A stretch of 64,000 bases of DNA from the NCBI GenBank assembly GCA_019930625.1, contig CP082844.1, positions 3,844,001 to 3,908,000 on the forward strand. The letters run 5' to 3'. The notes below the pieces were generated by a model. It was given only the letters and a program-made list of their open reading frames with translations. It did not search any database and was not told the DNA's origin. Numbering within the stretch: position 1 is the stretch's first letter; each line of letters begins with the position of its first letter. The DNA is from Nocardia asteroides. GTDB taxonomy: Bacteria > Actinomycetota > Actinomycetes > Mycobacteriales > Mycobacteriaceae. Shown in pieces: positions 46,171 to 54,408 of this stretch. The position numbers and the translations under genes are program-made.

Positions 46171-46422
46171 TCAGGCGGCGCACACGAATACGGCCACCGC
46201 GTTGACGACCGGCGGAAGCAGCAGGAGAGGAGCACAGAAAATACCCAGCGGCCAAACCAGGCCCAGCGTCGCGGGTTCGACCTGCGCCGGGATCGGCGTC
46301 GAATTATCCGCCACTGGTCCCGGGGATACGTCCGGGGCAGCGGAAGCAAAACCTGAACCGAGTGCGATGATCGGTGCGAGCGCTACCGCCGCCGCCGTTG
46401 CGCGCATTTTGTTCGTGGTCAT
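46171..46422 (-). CDS. Small secreted or membrane-tethered protein, 83 aa
   Basis: The ATG follows CTGGAGACATC. Residues 1-29 are a signal peptide (MRATAAAVALAPIIALGSGF, ASAA cleavage). The mature part is short, with a proline-rich stretch (DVSPGPVADNSTPIPAQVEP) and then a hydrophobic end (LGLVWPLGIFCAPLLLLPPVV). Two cysteines could pair. I do not recognise it; such small secreted proteins are common in Nocardia. It lies about 200 nt upstream of the protease on the same strand. Confidence 0.75.
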   Translation of the reverse strand: MTTNKMRATAAAVALAPIIALGSGFASAAPDVSPGPVADNSTPIPAQVEPATLGLVWPLGIFCAPLLLLPPVVNAVAVFVCAA

Positions 46423-46620
46423 GATGTCTCCAGAGGATTGATTGCTTTCACTAGCCCTCGTTTGTTGAAGGCCGTCAGATGTGAACACCTTCAACTTTGC
46501 TCGGAGGACACGCGCAAGACCATCAACCCCCGGGTCGGAATCATTCATACCGGGGGATCCGGAAAGGCGTCGCCATCGCTACTCGACGCGAACCGGAGGC
46601 CCACCGCCCGGGGCGGCTGC

Positions 46621-46659
46621 GCCGTGACGGGCGGATGACGCGCACGCGCCCGTCACGGC
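46621..46659. terminator. Strong hairpin terminator after the MFS gene
   Basis: GCCGTGACGGGCG (46621-46633) and CGCCCGTCACGGC (46647-46659) form a perfect 13-bp stem with a 13-nt loop, beginning 12 nt after the minus-strand MFS stop. It is one of the longest perfect stems in the window. Confidence 0.8.
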
Positions 46660-46671
46660 TCACCGGCACAG

Positions 46672-48135
46672 TCAGGCGTTCGCGACCGGGACGGTCTCCG
46701 GCTGTTCGGCCGGCTTCGGTCGCCGTGCCCGCAGCAGGACCGCGCCGAGCAGGGCGGCCGCGATACTGAATCCGGCGCTGATCCACGCGCCGGTGGACAT
46801 GGCGGCGGTGAATGCCTCCTTGGCGGGCTCGATGTAGCCGAGCTGGAAGGCGGCGCCGATGGATTCACGCGCCATGTCGGGCGCGTCGGCGGGCATGTGG
46901 GAGGTGAACACACCGGCCAGCACGCTACCGAGGACGGCGATGCTGATCGCCATGCCGACCTGCTGGATGGTGTCGTTCATCGCGGAGCCGACACCGGCGT
47001 GCTGCAGCGGGATCGCGCTCATGATCGCCGCGTAGGCGGCCGGACCCGCCAAACCGCCGCCCACGCCCATCACGAGCATGCTGACCAGAATCCAGAGATA
47101 GCCGGTCGCGAGGGCGAGGATGCCGAAGGCCACGCCCATGACGAGCAGACCGGACACGATGAGCGTCTTGTTGCTCAGCGTTTTGCCGAGAGTCGCGCCG
47201 AGGCCGTTGCAGACCGCCGCGGCCACGGCGTACGGCAGCAGCGCCAGACCCGCTTTCATCGGCCCGTAGCCGAGCACGAACTGCAGGTACTGCGTGAGCA
47301 TCAGCATCACCGCGCCCATCCCGAACACCATCAGCAGCAGGGTGAAACAGGTGCCGGTGAAGTCGCGACTGCGGAACACCGCCAACGGCAGCATCGGATG
47401 GACGGACCGGCTCTCCCATACGACGAACGCGGCCGCCGCGACGGCGGCCAGCACGAGCACGGGAATGTTCCATTCCCGCTCGATGATCACGTAGACCGTC
47501 GCGGTCAGCGCCACGACCGAGAGCACGACGCCGACCAGGTCGACCGGCCGTTGCTCCCCGGTGGTCTCCGGCATCAGCACGACGGCCGCCACGATCGCGA
47601 GAACCGCCACCGGGATGTTGAGCAAGAAAACCGAACCCCACCAGTAGTGCTGGAGCAGGAATCCGCCCAGCGTCGGTCCGGCGACGATGCCGACCATGGA
47701 GACCGTCGACCACGCCGCCATGGCCGTACGCCGTTCGTCCTCGGCGAAGGTGGTCATCAAGATCGACAAGGTCGACGGCATCAGCAGCGACCCGCCGACG
47801 CCCATCGCGACGCGCGCGGCCACGACCTGCCACGGTTCGGTGGCCAGTACGGCGGCCAGCGACGCCACGCCGAACACGGCCAGCCCGCAGATCAGCGCTC
47901 GCCTCCGGCCGAAGCGGTCGGACAGGCTGCCCGCGGTGAGCAGGAGACCGGCGAAGACCAGCACGTAGGCGTCCAGAATCCACTGCACGTCCGACGGGGT
48001 GGCGCCTAGCTCCCGGATCAGCGACGGGATCGCGAGATTGAGCACGGTGCTGTCGAGCATCAGCACGAGCAAGGAAAGACAGAGGACCCCCAGGATCCAC
48101 CACCGGCGGGGGTCTCGTACAACGTTCGATTCCAC
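46672..48135 (-). CDS. DHA2-type MFS drug/metabolite exporter
   Basis: A 487-residue protein with about 14 membrane helices. The first helix has LDSTVLNLAIPSLIRELG, the loop 2-3 motif A is GSLSDRFGRRRALI, and motif C is near GPTLGGFLLQHYWWG, all typical of the EmrB/QacA (DHA2) exporters. It uses the proton gradient to pump toxic compounds out. The GTG start (VESNVVRDPRRWW) lies at the edge of a 37-bp dyad; another GTG at 48141 is possible. The divergent TetR gene is the probable repressor. Confidence 0.93.
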   Translation of the reverse strand: MESNVVRDPRRWWILGVLCLSLLVLMLDSTVLNLAIPSLIRELGATPSDVQWILDAYVLVFAGLLLTAGSLSDRFGRRRALICGLAVFGVASLAAVLATEPWQVVAARVAMGVGGSLLMPSTLSILMTTFAEDERRTAMAAWSTVSMVGIVAGPTLGGFLLQHYWWGSVFLLNIPVAVLAIVAAVVLMPETTGEQRPVDLVGVVLSVVALTATVYVIIEREWNIPVLVLAAVAAAAFVVWESRSVHPMLPLAVFRSRDFTGTCFTLLLMVFGMGAVMLMLTQYLQFVLGYGPMKAGLALLPYAVAAAVCNGLGATLGKTLSNKTLIVSGLLVMGVAFGILALATGYLWILVSMLVMGVGGGLAGPAAYAAIMSAIPLQHAGVGSAMNDTIQQVGMAISIAVLGSVLAGVFTSHMPADAPDMARESIGAAFQLGYIEPAKEAFTAAMSTGAWISAGFSIAAALLGAVLLRARRPKPAEQPETVPVANA

Positions 48136-48171
48136 TCGCACAGCGTACGAGAAAGTCGAACGGTGTGCGAG
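48135..48171. promoter_or_regulatory. 37-bp dyad, candidate TetR operator for exporter and regulator
   Basis: The outer arms CTCGCACA and TGTGCGAG are perfect, and the inner CGT-ACGA / TCGA-ACG region continues the symmetry, with 14 of 18 base pairs matched. It ends 18 nt before the TetR GTG and touches the exporter start, so one bound dimer or pair could shut both genes. Confidence 0.65.
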
Positions 48172-48189
48172 CGAATATAGGATCGTGTC

Positions 48190-48927
48190 GTGACCAAGCA
48201 GCAGTTCTCGTCGGTATGGACCAAGCAGCCGCGCCAGCCCAGGGCGTCCGGGCTGCACCGGGAGCAGATCATCGCCGCGGCGGTCGAGATACTCGATGCC
48301 GAAGGGCTGGATTCGCTGAGCATGCGCAAGCTCGGCGCGAAGCTGGGTGCGGGAGCGACCAGTCTCTACTGGCACGTCTCCAACAAGGATGAGCTGCTGG
48401 AGCTGGTGCTCGACGAGTTCTGGGGCATGGTCCGGACCCCGGAGCCCGAGCGGGCGTCTTGGCGGGAACTGCTGACCACCTTCGCCTACAGCTTTCGCGC
48501 GACCATCAGGGAGCATCCGTGGGTGGCGTCCTTGGTCGGGCGATTGCCCAGTATCGGCCCGAATTCCTTGCGGCTGAGCGATCGGCTGCGCCGCGCGTTC
48601 GTCCAGGCGGGTTTTCAGGGTGTGGACATCTATCTGGCCAGCGGATCGGTGATGTGTTTCGTCCTCGGCCAGGTGATTCCCGAAATCGCTTGGGACGCGG
48701 CGTCCCGGGGAGCCGAGATGGACACCGACGGCATGCTGCGCGTGATGAACGAACTGGCCGGCGACTATCCCGAAATGCTCGCGGACTATGAGGCGGCCGT
48801 GCCGACCGACCCGGAGGTCGCGCGCGCGATGGCCTTCGACTTCGGCCTGCTGTGCGTCCTCGATGGCCTGGAAGCTCGCCTGCGTAACGCGCCGAAGTCG
48901 TCCGAGGTCCGTGTCGCGGAGGAGTGA
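48190..48927 (+). CDS. TetR/AcrR-family repressor of the divergent MFS exporter
   Basis: A 245-residue protein with GTG start. The helix-turn-helix is at residues about 23-68 (EGLDSLSMRKLGAKLGAGAT, SLYWHVSNKDELLELVLDEF). The C-terminal part fits the TetR_C class seen in tetracycline-type repressors, including the SLYWHV and RATIREHPWVASLVGR segments. It presumably binds a ligand of the exporter and releases the shared operator. The arrangement is the classic regulator-exporter pair. Confidence 0.93.
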   Translation: MTKQQFSSVWTKQPRQPRASGLHREQIIAAAVEILDAEGLDSLSMRKLGAKLGAGATSLYWHVSNKDELLELVLDEFWGMVRTPEPERASWRELLTTFAYSFRATIREHPWVASLVGRLPSIGPNSLRLSDRLRRAFVQAGFQGVDIYLASGSVMCFVLGQVIPEIAWDAASRGAEMDTDGMLRVMNELAGDYPEMLADYEAAVPTDPEVARAMAFDFGLLCVLDGLEARLRNAPKSSEVRVAEE

Positions 48928-48938
48928 GCCCATAAGAT

Positions 48939-49008
48939 TGAAACGTGTTCCTTGCGACTGAAAGCGCATGGAAACGTGCATTGCGTCGATAAACTGATAC
49001 GTGTTCCA
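48939..49008 (+). promoter_or_regulatory. Two KstR-like boxes and a degenerate copy before the acetoacetate-decarboxylase-like gene
   Basis: TGAAACGTGTTCCT (48939-48952) and TGATACGTGTTCCA (48995-49008) each match 7 of 8 fixed bases of the KstR consensus TnnAACnnGTTnnA. A third, weaker GAAACGTGCAT lies between them (48971-48981). The last box abuts a TATACA -10-like hexamer (49009-49014). Confidence 0.5.
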
Positions 49009-49070
49009 TATACATGACCAGTGGACACGCGATCCGGCGCGCCCGTGCCGATGCGCAGAAAGGCGTCGAC

Positions 49071-49802
49071 GTGAGCACGCACACCGTTCTCGGTCGTGAG
49101 ATACACATGCCGGTCCGTATCCGGCTCGCGCACGCCTTCATGGCCACCTACCTGGTGCCCGCCGGGTCGGCTCAACGCCTCATCGACTACTCCGGGCTGC
49201 GAATCCTCCGGCTGCCCGGCGGGCGGGCGATGTGCACGCTGGTCTTCGTCGACTACGTCGACGGCGATCTCGGCCCTTACAACGAGTTCGGTGTCTCGTT
49301 CATGGTGCGACACCACACCGCGGGAACGGCGGAGCGTTTCGGTGATTCGAAGGCGCTGGTGACCGGGCGTGCGGGCGTACTGATCCACCGGCTGCCGGTC
49401 GACGGGGATTTCACCTTGGCCGCCGGGCGCGGCATCTGGGGGTTTCCCAAGGAACTCGCCGAATTCGTCGTCGACCACGGTGCCCGCACGCGCAGTGGCG
49501 CGCTGCACCAGAACGGGCGGCTGATCGCGGATCTCCGGGTGCGGCCCGGGTTCGCGACCCCGAACGGACGCGCTGCCGCCTCCTCGTTCGACGCCTACTC
49601 GCACATCGACGGTGTCACCCGTTGTACGCGCTGGGAAATGCGGCCTTCCGGCATGCGGGCGCGGGTCGGCGGAGCGGAACTGAAACTCGGCGATCACGAG
49701 ATCGCCGCGGAACTCCGGTCGCTCGGCCTGCCGCGGCGCGCGCTGATGTCCTCGTCCGTGGCGCGGCTGGCCATGACGTTCGAGAACGCGATCGTGATCT
49801 GA
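49071..49802 (+). CDS. Acetoacetate decarboxylase-like protein
   Basis: A 243-residue protein from GTG after AAAGG; a longer ATG start (49014) is less likely. The Schiff-base lysine is K127 in GIWGFPKELAEF, and the conserved YNEFGVSFMV gives E72, both as in acetoacetate decarboxylase. The later RWEMRPSGMRARVGGAELKLG closes the fold. The family includes true acetoacetate decarboxylases and enzymes with other carbonyl substrates. KstR-like boxes upstream hint at a steroid or lipid link, but the substrate is unknown. Confidence 0.85.
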   Translation: MSTHTVLGREIHMPVRIRLAHAFMATYLVPAGSAQRLIDYSGLRILRLPGGRAMCTLVFVDYVDGDLGPYNEFGVSFMVRHHTAGTAERFGDSKALVTGRAGVLIHRLPVDGDFTLAAGRGIWGFPKELAEFVVDHGARTRSGALHQNGRLIADLRVRPGFATPNGRAAASSFDAYSHIDGVTRCTRWEMRPSGMRARVGGAELKLGDHEIAAELRSLGLPRRALMSSSVARLAMTFENAIVI

Positions 49803-50349
49803 CACCCCGCTCGAATCGCGCATAACCAGCCGGTCACGGGCGGGGCGGAGCGTGGACGGGTCCCGTGGCGCCGGTTACGCTGACGTAGCTGATTATTTGC
49901 CAACGCTACAGCTATGGAGTGGTGCCCGTGAGCGTCACCAATCGGACCTACCCGGCGGAGAAGCGCTGCGAACTGGTCCGATTGCGTGATATAGGCCAGC
50001 GAACACGAGACGCGCGCCGTTCCATGTGCTCCACTGTAGCCTTGACCCGGGGCGGTCCGGGACTGATCTGGCTTTCGATCAGCTACCCGCGTAACGCGGC
50101 GGCGAGCGAACCTTCTGTGGCGAGGTGTCCGGCGTGCGTCCCCACATCGATCGTGTTCCCGCGGTCGGCGACGGCGTCCCGCGAGTTGCCGCGATCCGCA
50201 CTAGCGTGGTGTGCCGTGAGCACCGTGCAGTCCGGCGTGATCCCGTGCACCGGAACGTCGCCGCATCCCGGGCGCCGTGCGCTTCGGCGCGAGTGGGCCG
50301 GTCGCACGCGGTCGCGCACCCGGGTTCTTCCTATCCGAGCCGAGGCGGC
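49803..50349. other. 547-nt region without a convincing gene
   Basis: It contains an AT-rich patch at about 49885-49914 with inverted GTAGC/GCTAC arms. This patch is promoter- or operator-like in a GC-rich setting. A frame opening at 49919 (VSVTNRTYPAEKRCELVRL) has good third-position G/C only for its first 20 codons and then decays into Arg/Ser-rich sequence. It may be the remnant of a gene. Confidence 0.45.
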
Positions 50350-50715
50350 GTGACGCTGCCGAATCCCGAAGCCGAATCGGAAGACGGTGAAGAGGAACTC
50401 GACTACCGCTTCACCCTCGCGAACGAGCGCACCTTCCTCGCGTGGATGCGGACCTCCTTGGGGTTGCTGGCCGGTGGTGTCGCGGTGCACACCCTGGTCC
50501 AGTCGTTCCGAATCGCGGGACTGCGTCGCGTGATCGCGCTGAGTTGCCTGGTCTTGGCGGCGGTCGTCGCGGTCGGCGCGTACGCGCACTGGCGGCGCGT
50601 CGGCGTGGCCATGCGGCGCGGTGAACCGCTGCCGGACACGGTGCTGGTGCCGATCCTGTCGGCGGGCATCGCGGTCGTCTCGGTGCTGGCGGCGGTGGCG
50701 GTGCTGCTGCGGTGA
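50350..50715 (+). CDS. DUF202 (YidH-like) membrane protein, first copy
   Basis: A 121-residue protein starting at GTG (MTLPNPEAESEDGEEELDYR). The DUF202 signature FTLANERTFLAWMRTSLGLLAGGVAV is at residues about 20-45. Two or three membrane helices follow, with a basic loop between them (AYAHWRRVGVAMRRGE). Its stop overlaps the next DUF202 gene (GTGA). Function unknown; the family is linked to no enzyme. Confidence 0.88.
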   Translation: MTLPNPEAESEDGEEELDYRFTLANERTFLAWMRTSLGLLAGGVAVHTLVQSFRIAGLRRVIALSCLVLAAVVAVGAYAHWRRVGVAMRRGEPLPDTVLVPILSAGIAVVSVLAAVAVLLR

Positions 50716-51068
50716 GCGCGCCCCATCTGTCCGCCGAACGCACCGCACTGGCGTGGCGGCGCACCGCCGTGGCGGCGATGGTCGTCGGCACGCTGTTCGT
50801 GCATCAGGCCCTCGGCAGCGGGTGGCGTGCCTCCGCGTTCGCGCCCGTCGCGGCCGCGCTCGCGATGGCGGCGCTGGCCGGGGCCTGCTACCTGCGTAAC
50901 CACGGTCTTCGCCGGGGTCGCTACGCCCATGGCGGTCGCATTGTCGCCGCGACGGCCGCGGCGGTGGTCGTGGTCGCGGTGACCGCGGCGGCGGCCGGCT
51001 CCCTCGAACCGCTACCCGAGCAGGGGGGCGGCTCAGCAAGGTCCGAGACGACAGGAGGACGACAATGA
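50712..51068 (+). CDS. DUF202 membrane protein, second copy
   Basis: A 118-residue protein with GTG start overlapping the first copy by 4 nt. It keeps the core LSAERTALAWRRTAVAAMVVG and three hydrophobic segments, and ends in a Gly/Ser-rich tail. The pair may form a hetero-oligomer. Its TGA overlaps the ATG of the sulfatase gene, so all three genes are coupled. Confidence 0.85.
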   Translation: MSAPHLSAERTALAWRRTAVAAMVVGTLFVHQALGSGWRASAFAPVAAALAMAALAGACYLRNHGLRRGRYAHGGRIVAATAAAVVVVAVTAAAAGSLEPLPEQGGGSARSETTGGRQ

Positions 51069-52966
51069 GCACAGCGAGCGAGCCGAGCGATTTCATCGTC
51101 GCGGAGCACCAGCGTGCGGCCGCCGCACTGCCCTTCGCCGACACGACCGATCCGGCCGACGCCGAGCGCGGATTCATCGCCGCGCTGACACCCGGCGTGG
51201 TCGCCTCCGAAGACGGAACCGTCGTGTGGGACAACGACTCCTACGCGTTCCTGCGGGAACCCTGCCCCGCGTCGGTGCATCCGAGCCTCTGGCGGCAGTC
51301 CGGCCTGCTCGTGCGGCAGGGGTTGTTCGAGGTCACCGACGGCATCTACCAGATCCGCGGGCTCGACCTGTCCAACATGACGCTCGTCGAAGGCGCAACC
51401 GGCGTCGTCGTCATCGATCCGCTGATCTCGGCCGAGACCGCGGCGGCGGGTCTCGCGCTCTACCGCGCCCATCGTGGCGATCGCCCGGTGACCGGGTTGA
51501 TCTACACGCATTCGCACGTCGACCACTTCGGCGGTGCGCACGGAGTCGTCACAGCGGAGGCGGTCGAGCAGGGGCGCTGTCCGGTGCTGGCGCCCGCCGG
51601 TTTCCTGGAGCACGCGGTCGCGGAGAACGTTTACGCGGGCACGGCGATGGCGCGCCGTGCGGGGTACATGTACGGCGCGGTGCTGCCGCGCGGTCCGCTC
51701 GGCGCGGTGGGCTCCGGGCTCGGCCAGACCACGTCGGTCGGCACCGTCACACTGATCCCCCCGACCGTCGACATCACCGCGACCGGTCAGGAGGAGACCA
51801 TCGACGGGATACGAATGGTCTTCCAGCTCACGCCCGGCACCGAGGCACCCGCGGAAATGAACTTCTACTTTCCCGACCGCCGCGCGCTGTGTATGGCCGA
51901 GAACGCGACCCACACTCTGCACAATGTGCTCACACTGCGCGGTGCGGTGGTGCGCGACGCCCACGTCTGGGCGAAATACCTGACCGAGGCGATCAACCTG
52001 TTCGCCCGGGACTCCGACGTCGTCTTCGCCTCGCACCATTGGCCGACCTGGGGCACCGAGCGCCTGGTGGAGTTCCTCGCACTGCAACGGGACCTGTACG
52101 GGTACCTGCACGACCAGACCGTCCGTCTACTGAACCAGGGGTACGTGGGCGCGGAGATCGCCGAACTGATCACGCTTCCGCCCGCGGTCGCCGAGGCCTG
52201 GCATGCGCGCGGATACTACGGTTCGGTCAATCACAACGTGAAGGCCATCTATCAGCGCTACATGGGCTGGTTCGACGGCAACCCGGCGCACCTCTGGGAG
52301 CACCCGCCGGTCGAATCGGCCCGGCGGCACGTGGAATTCATGGGCGGTGCGGAGGAGGTGCTGCGCAAGGCCCGGGCTTCCTACGAGGCCGGGGACTATC
52401 GCTGGGTGGCGCAGGTGCTCGATTACGTCATCTTCGCCGACCCGGACAACGATGCAGCGAAAGCGTTGCAGGCCAGTACCTTCGAGCAACTCGCCTATGG
52501 TGCGGAGAACGCGACCTGGCGCAATTTCTATCTCAGCGGAGCCTACGAGCTGCGCTACGGTTCGTTCGGCACGCCGGCCAAGCCCGAATCGCCGACCATG
52601 GTCGCGGCGCTGAGTATCGACCAGATCTTCGACGCCCTGGCGCTGCGCGTCGACGGTCCCAAGGCGTGGGACCATCGGCTCGTCACGGATTGGATCCTCA
52701 CCGACCAGGACCGCCCGCACCGGCTCGAACTGCGCAACGGTCGCCTCACCCACTTCGATGTCGCCCCGGGCATGCGGCTACCCGAACCGGACGCCACATT
52801 CACGCTGGCCAAAACCACCCTGATCCGGGTGTTGCTGGCCGGCGACGACTTCGGCGTCGCGGCTGCCGCCGGCGATATCGTCATCGAGGGAGATGTCACC
52901 AAGCTCGCCGAACTGGTGCACATCTTCGACGCCCCGGATCCCGATTTCGCGATCGTCACACCGTAG
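51065..52966 (+). CDS. Alkyl/aryl-sulfatase of the SdsA metallo-beta-lactamase type
   Basis: A 633-residue protein. The zinc site is in YTHSHVDHFGGAHGV (residues about 148-162); AENATHTLHNVLTLRGA and FASHHWPTWG add further His. A helical dimer domain follows (YQRYMGWFDGNPAHLWEHPP), and the C-terminal ~120 residues resemble an SCP2 sterol-carrier domain. The length equals that of SdsA1, which releases sulfate from alkyl sulfates such as SDS. No export signal is seen, so it may be cytoplasmic. ATG overlaps the DUF202 stop. Confidence 0.92.
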   Translation: MSTASEPSDFIVAEHQRAAAALPFADTTDPADAERGFIAALTPGVVASEDGTVVWDNDSYAFLREPCPASVHPSLWRQSGLLVRQGLFEVTDGIYQIRGLDLSNMTLVEGATGVVVIDPLISAETAAAGLALYRAHRGDRPVTGLIYTHSHVDHFGGAHGVVTAEAVEQGRCPVLAPAGFLEHAVAENVYAGTAMARRAGYMYGAVLPRGPLGAVGSGLGQTTSVGTVTLIPPTVDITATGQEETIDGIRMVFQLTPGTEAPAEMNFYFPDRRALCMAENATHTLHNVLTLRGAVVRDAHVWAKYLTEAINLFARDSDVVFASHHWPTWGTERLVEFLALQRDLYGYLHDQTVRLLNQGYVGAEIAELITLPPAVAEAWHARGYYGSVNHNVKAIYQRYMGWFDGNPAHLWEHPPVESARRHVEFMGGAEEVLRKARASYEAGDYRWVAQVLDYVIFADPDNDAAKALQASTFEQLAYGAENATWRNFYLSGAYELRYGSFGTPAKPESPTMVAALSIDQIFDALALRVDGPKAWDHRLVTDWILTDQDRPHRLELRNGRLTHFDVAPGMRLPEPDATFTLAKTTLIRVLLAGDDFGVAAAAGDIVIEGDVTKLAELVHIFDAPDPDFAIVTP

Positions 52967-53053
52967 GCGTCCGGCCGGTCACGCCACAGGCGGCCGGTCC
53001 TCGGGCGGGCGCCGGTGTCGGCCCGGTCGCCGATACGAGAGCCTGCGAGCATC

Positions 53054-53539
53054 TCATCTCGACTCCCGCCCGAAGAAGTAGCCGACGACGATCCCGGCAA
53101 GGCCGGATACCGGCGCCAGATATTGCGTCAGCTCCTGCGCCGGTACACCTTTGACAATGCCGAACATGACTCCGGCGACCGTACCTGCCACGAGCGCCGT
53201 GGCCAGTCCAGCGCGGTAGCGCGATTCGAGGATCTTGTTCCTCGCTTCCGCCTCTTCCTTCGCCAGTTCGGTGCGCCTCGACTCCGCCTGCAACTCGTGG
53301 TCGCGCCGGGCGCGGTCGACGGCTTCGGTGTCCGAATACGCGGATGCCTGGTATTCGCGCTTGGCCGTGATGTAGGTCATCAACTGATCGAACGACATGG
53401 AATCGAGGCCCATCAGCCGTGAAGATTCGATGATCTCCTGGATCTCGACACGGGCGTCAAGCATCTCGTCGTAGACGGGCGACGCTGGATCTACCGGAAG
53501 ATTCGAGGGCTCCCCGGCCATCTCGGGTTCGGCGGTCAC
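53054..53539 (-). CDS. Coiled-coil protein with two C-terminal membrane helices
   Basis: A 161-residue protein from GTG (MTAEPEMAGEPSNLPVDP); the ribosome site is weak and a start further upstream is possible. A helical region at about residues 24-65 is followed by a charged coiled coil at 76-106 (DRARRDHELQAESRRTELAK). Two membrane helices close it, about 110-130 and 138-157, ending GRESR. I do not recognise a family. The tail-anchored layout suits an envelope or membrane-organising protein. Confidence 0.65.
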   Translation of the reverse strand: MTAEPEMAGEPSNLPVDPASPVYDEMLDARVEIQEIIESSRLMGLDSMSFDQLMTYITAKREYQASAYSDTEAVDRARRDHELQAESRRTELAKEEAEARNKILESRYRAGLATALVAGTVAGVMFGIVKGVPAQELTQYLAPVSGLAGIVVGYFFGRESR

Positions 53540-53715
53540 CGGAAAAGTATCGCGCGCCTCTTGGTCGATCGATGGACAGTCGGAAGTTCTGATAGAAGCG
53601 ATTTCAGACGCCGCGGCCACATGCCCAGCCGTGTGTGGCGAGGCCTTGCATGCCGAGGCTCGGGTCCTGACCGAACTGCTGTAGCTCTCCGCCGCGCCGG
53701 ACGGAGACATCTCAC

Positions 53716-54228
53716 TCAAACAGACTTCGGTAAGGCTGCCAGGTACCTGCTCGCGACGAAGCGCTGGATCAGCCGGACCGCGGGTCCGCCGAGGCGGGTG
53801 TACCAGGTGGCGGGGCGGGAGAACGCGACGATCAGTCCGTACACCGCGTCTTCGGCGGCGTCGTACTCGACGGCGAACAGTTCCTCGCCGGACGCGGGGT
53901 GTCCGGGCAAGGTCCCGTACGCGAAGCCTCGCCTGTCGGGTTCGTCGAGGACGTACACCACCCGGCACGGCGCGACGATCCCGAACGGACCGAATCCCAG
54001 GCGCACTGTGATGGTGGTGCCGGGCTCGGCGGTCGGGGTGTCGGCGGATCGAAAGATCCCGGTGCCCTTCTGCACCCGATAGGCGCGGATCTCCGCACCC
54101 GCGTGCTCGAACAGTGCTCGTCCGCGCCCGATGCGCCGCCGCAGCCGAAACCCGTGATATCCCTCCGGCAGCGGCCCTCGGGTCGCGCCGACCTCGGAAT
54201 ACGTGAACGCTGACAGCCCATCCTCCAT
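53716..54228 (-). CDS. DUF1990 family protein
   Basis: A 170-residue protein from MEDGLSAFTYSEVGATRGPL. The DUF1990 core includes GYHGFRLRRRIGRGRALFEHAG, GIFRSADTPT, FGIVAPCRVVYVLDEPDR, FAYGTLPGHPASGEELFAVEY and IVAFSRPATWYTRLGGPAVR. The family is common in actinobacteria and plants and has an SRPBCC-like helix-grip look, but no known reaction. It is single, between the coiled-coil gene and the M23 peptidase. Confidence 0.9.
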   Translation of the reverse strand: MEDGLSAFTYSEVGATRGPLPEGYHGFRLRRRIGRGRALFEHAGAEIRAYRVQKGTGIFRSADTPTAEPGTTITVRLGFGPFGIVAPCRVVYVLDEPDRRGFAYGTLPGHPASGEELFAVEYDAAEDAVYGLIVAFSRPATWYTRLGGPAVRLIQRFVASRYLAALPKSV

Positions 54229-54408
54229 GCCCTGATCTTCACCCCGCCCACCCGGTACCGCCAGCTCTCCCCACCGACACGCCGATTCGTGGAGTGGGCT
54301 TCCGCGACGCCATGGGCCCGTGTCCCCAGCCGCATCGCACCTGGCACCGCCGGCGGCGCGCCACCCGCCCCTGAGTGCGCGAAGAAGCAACGAATCCAGG
54401 CGCCGGGT

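Noticed and set aside
49919..50353. A possible 144-residue gene
   Set aside because: Third-position G/C fades after the first 20 codons, and the product is Arg/Ser-rich with no domain.
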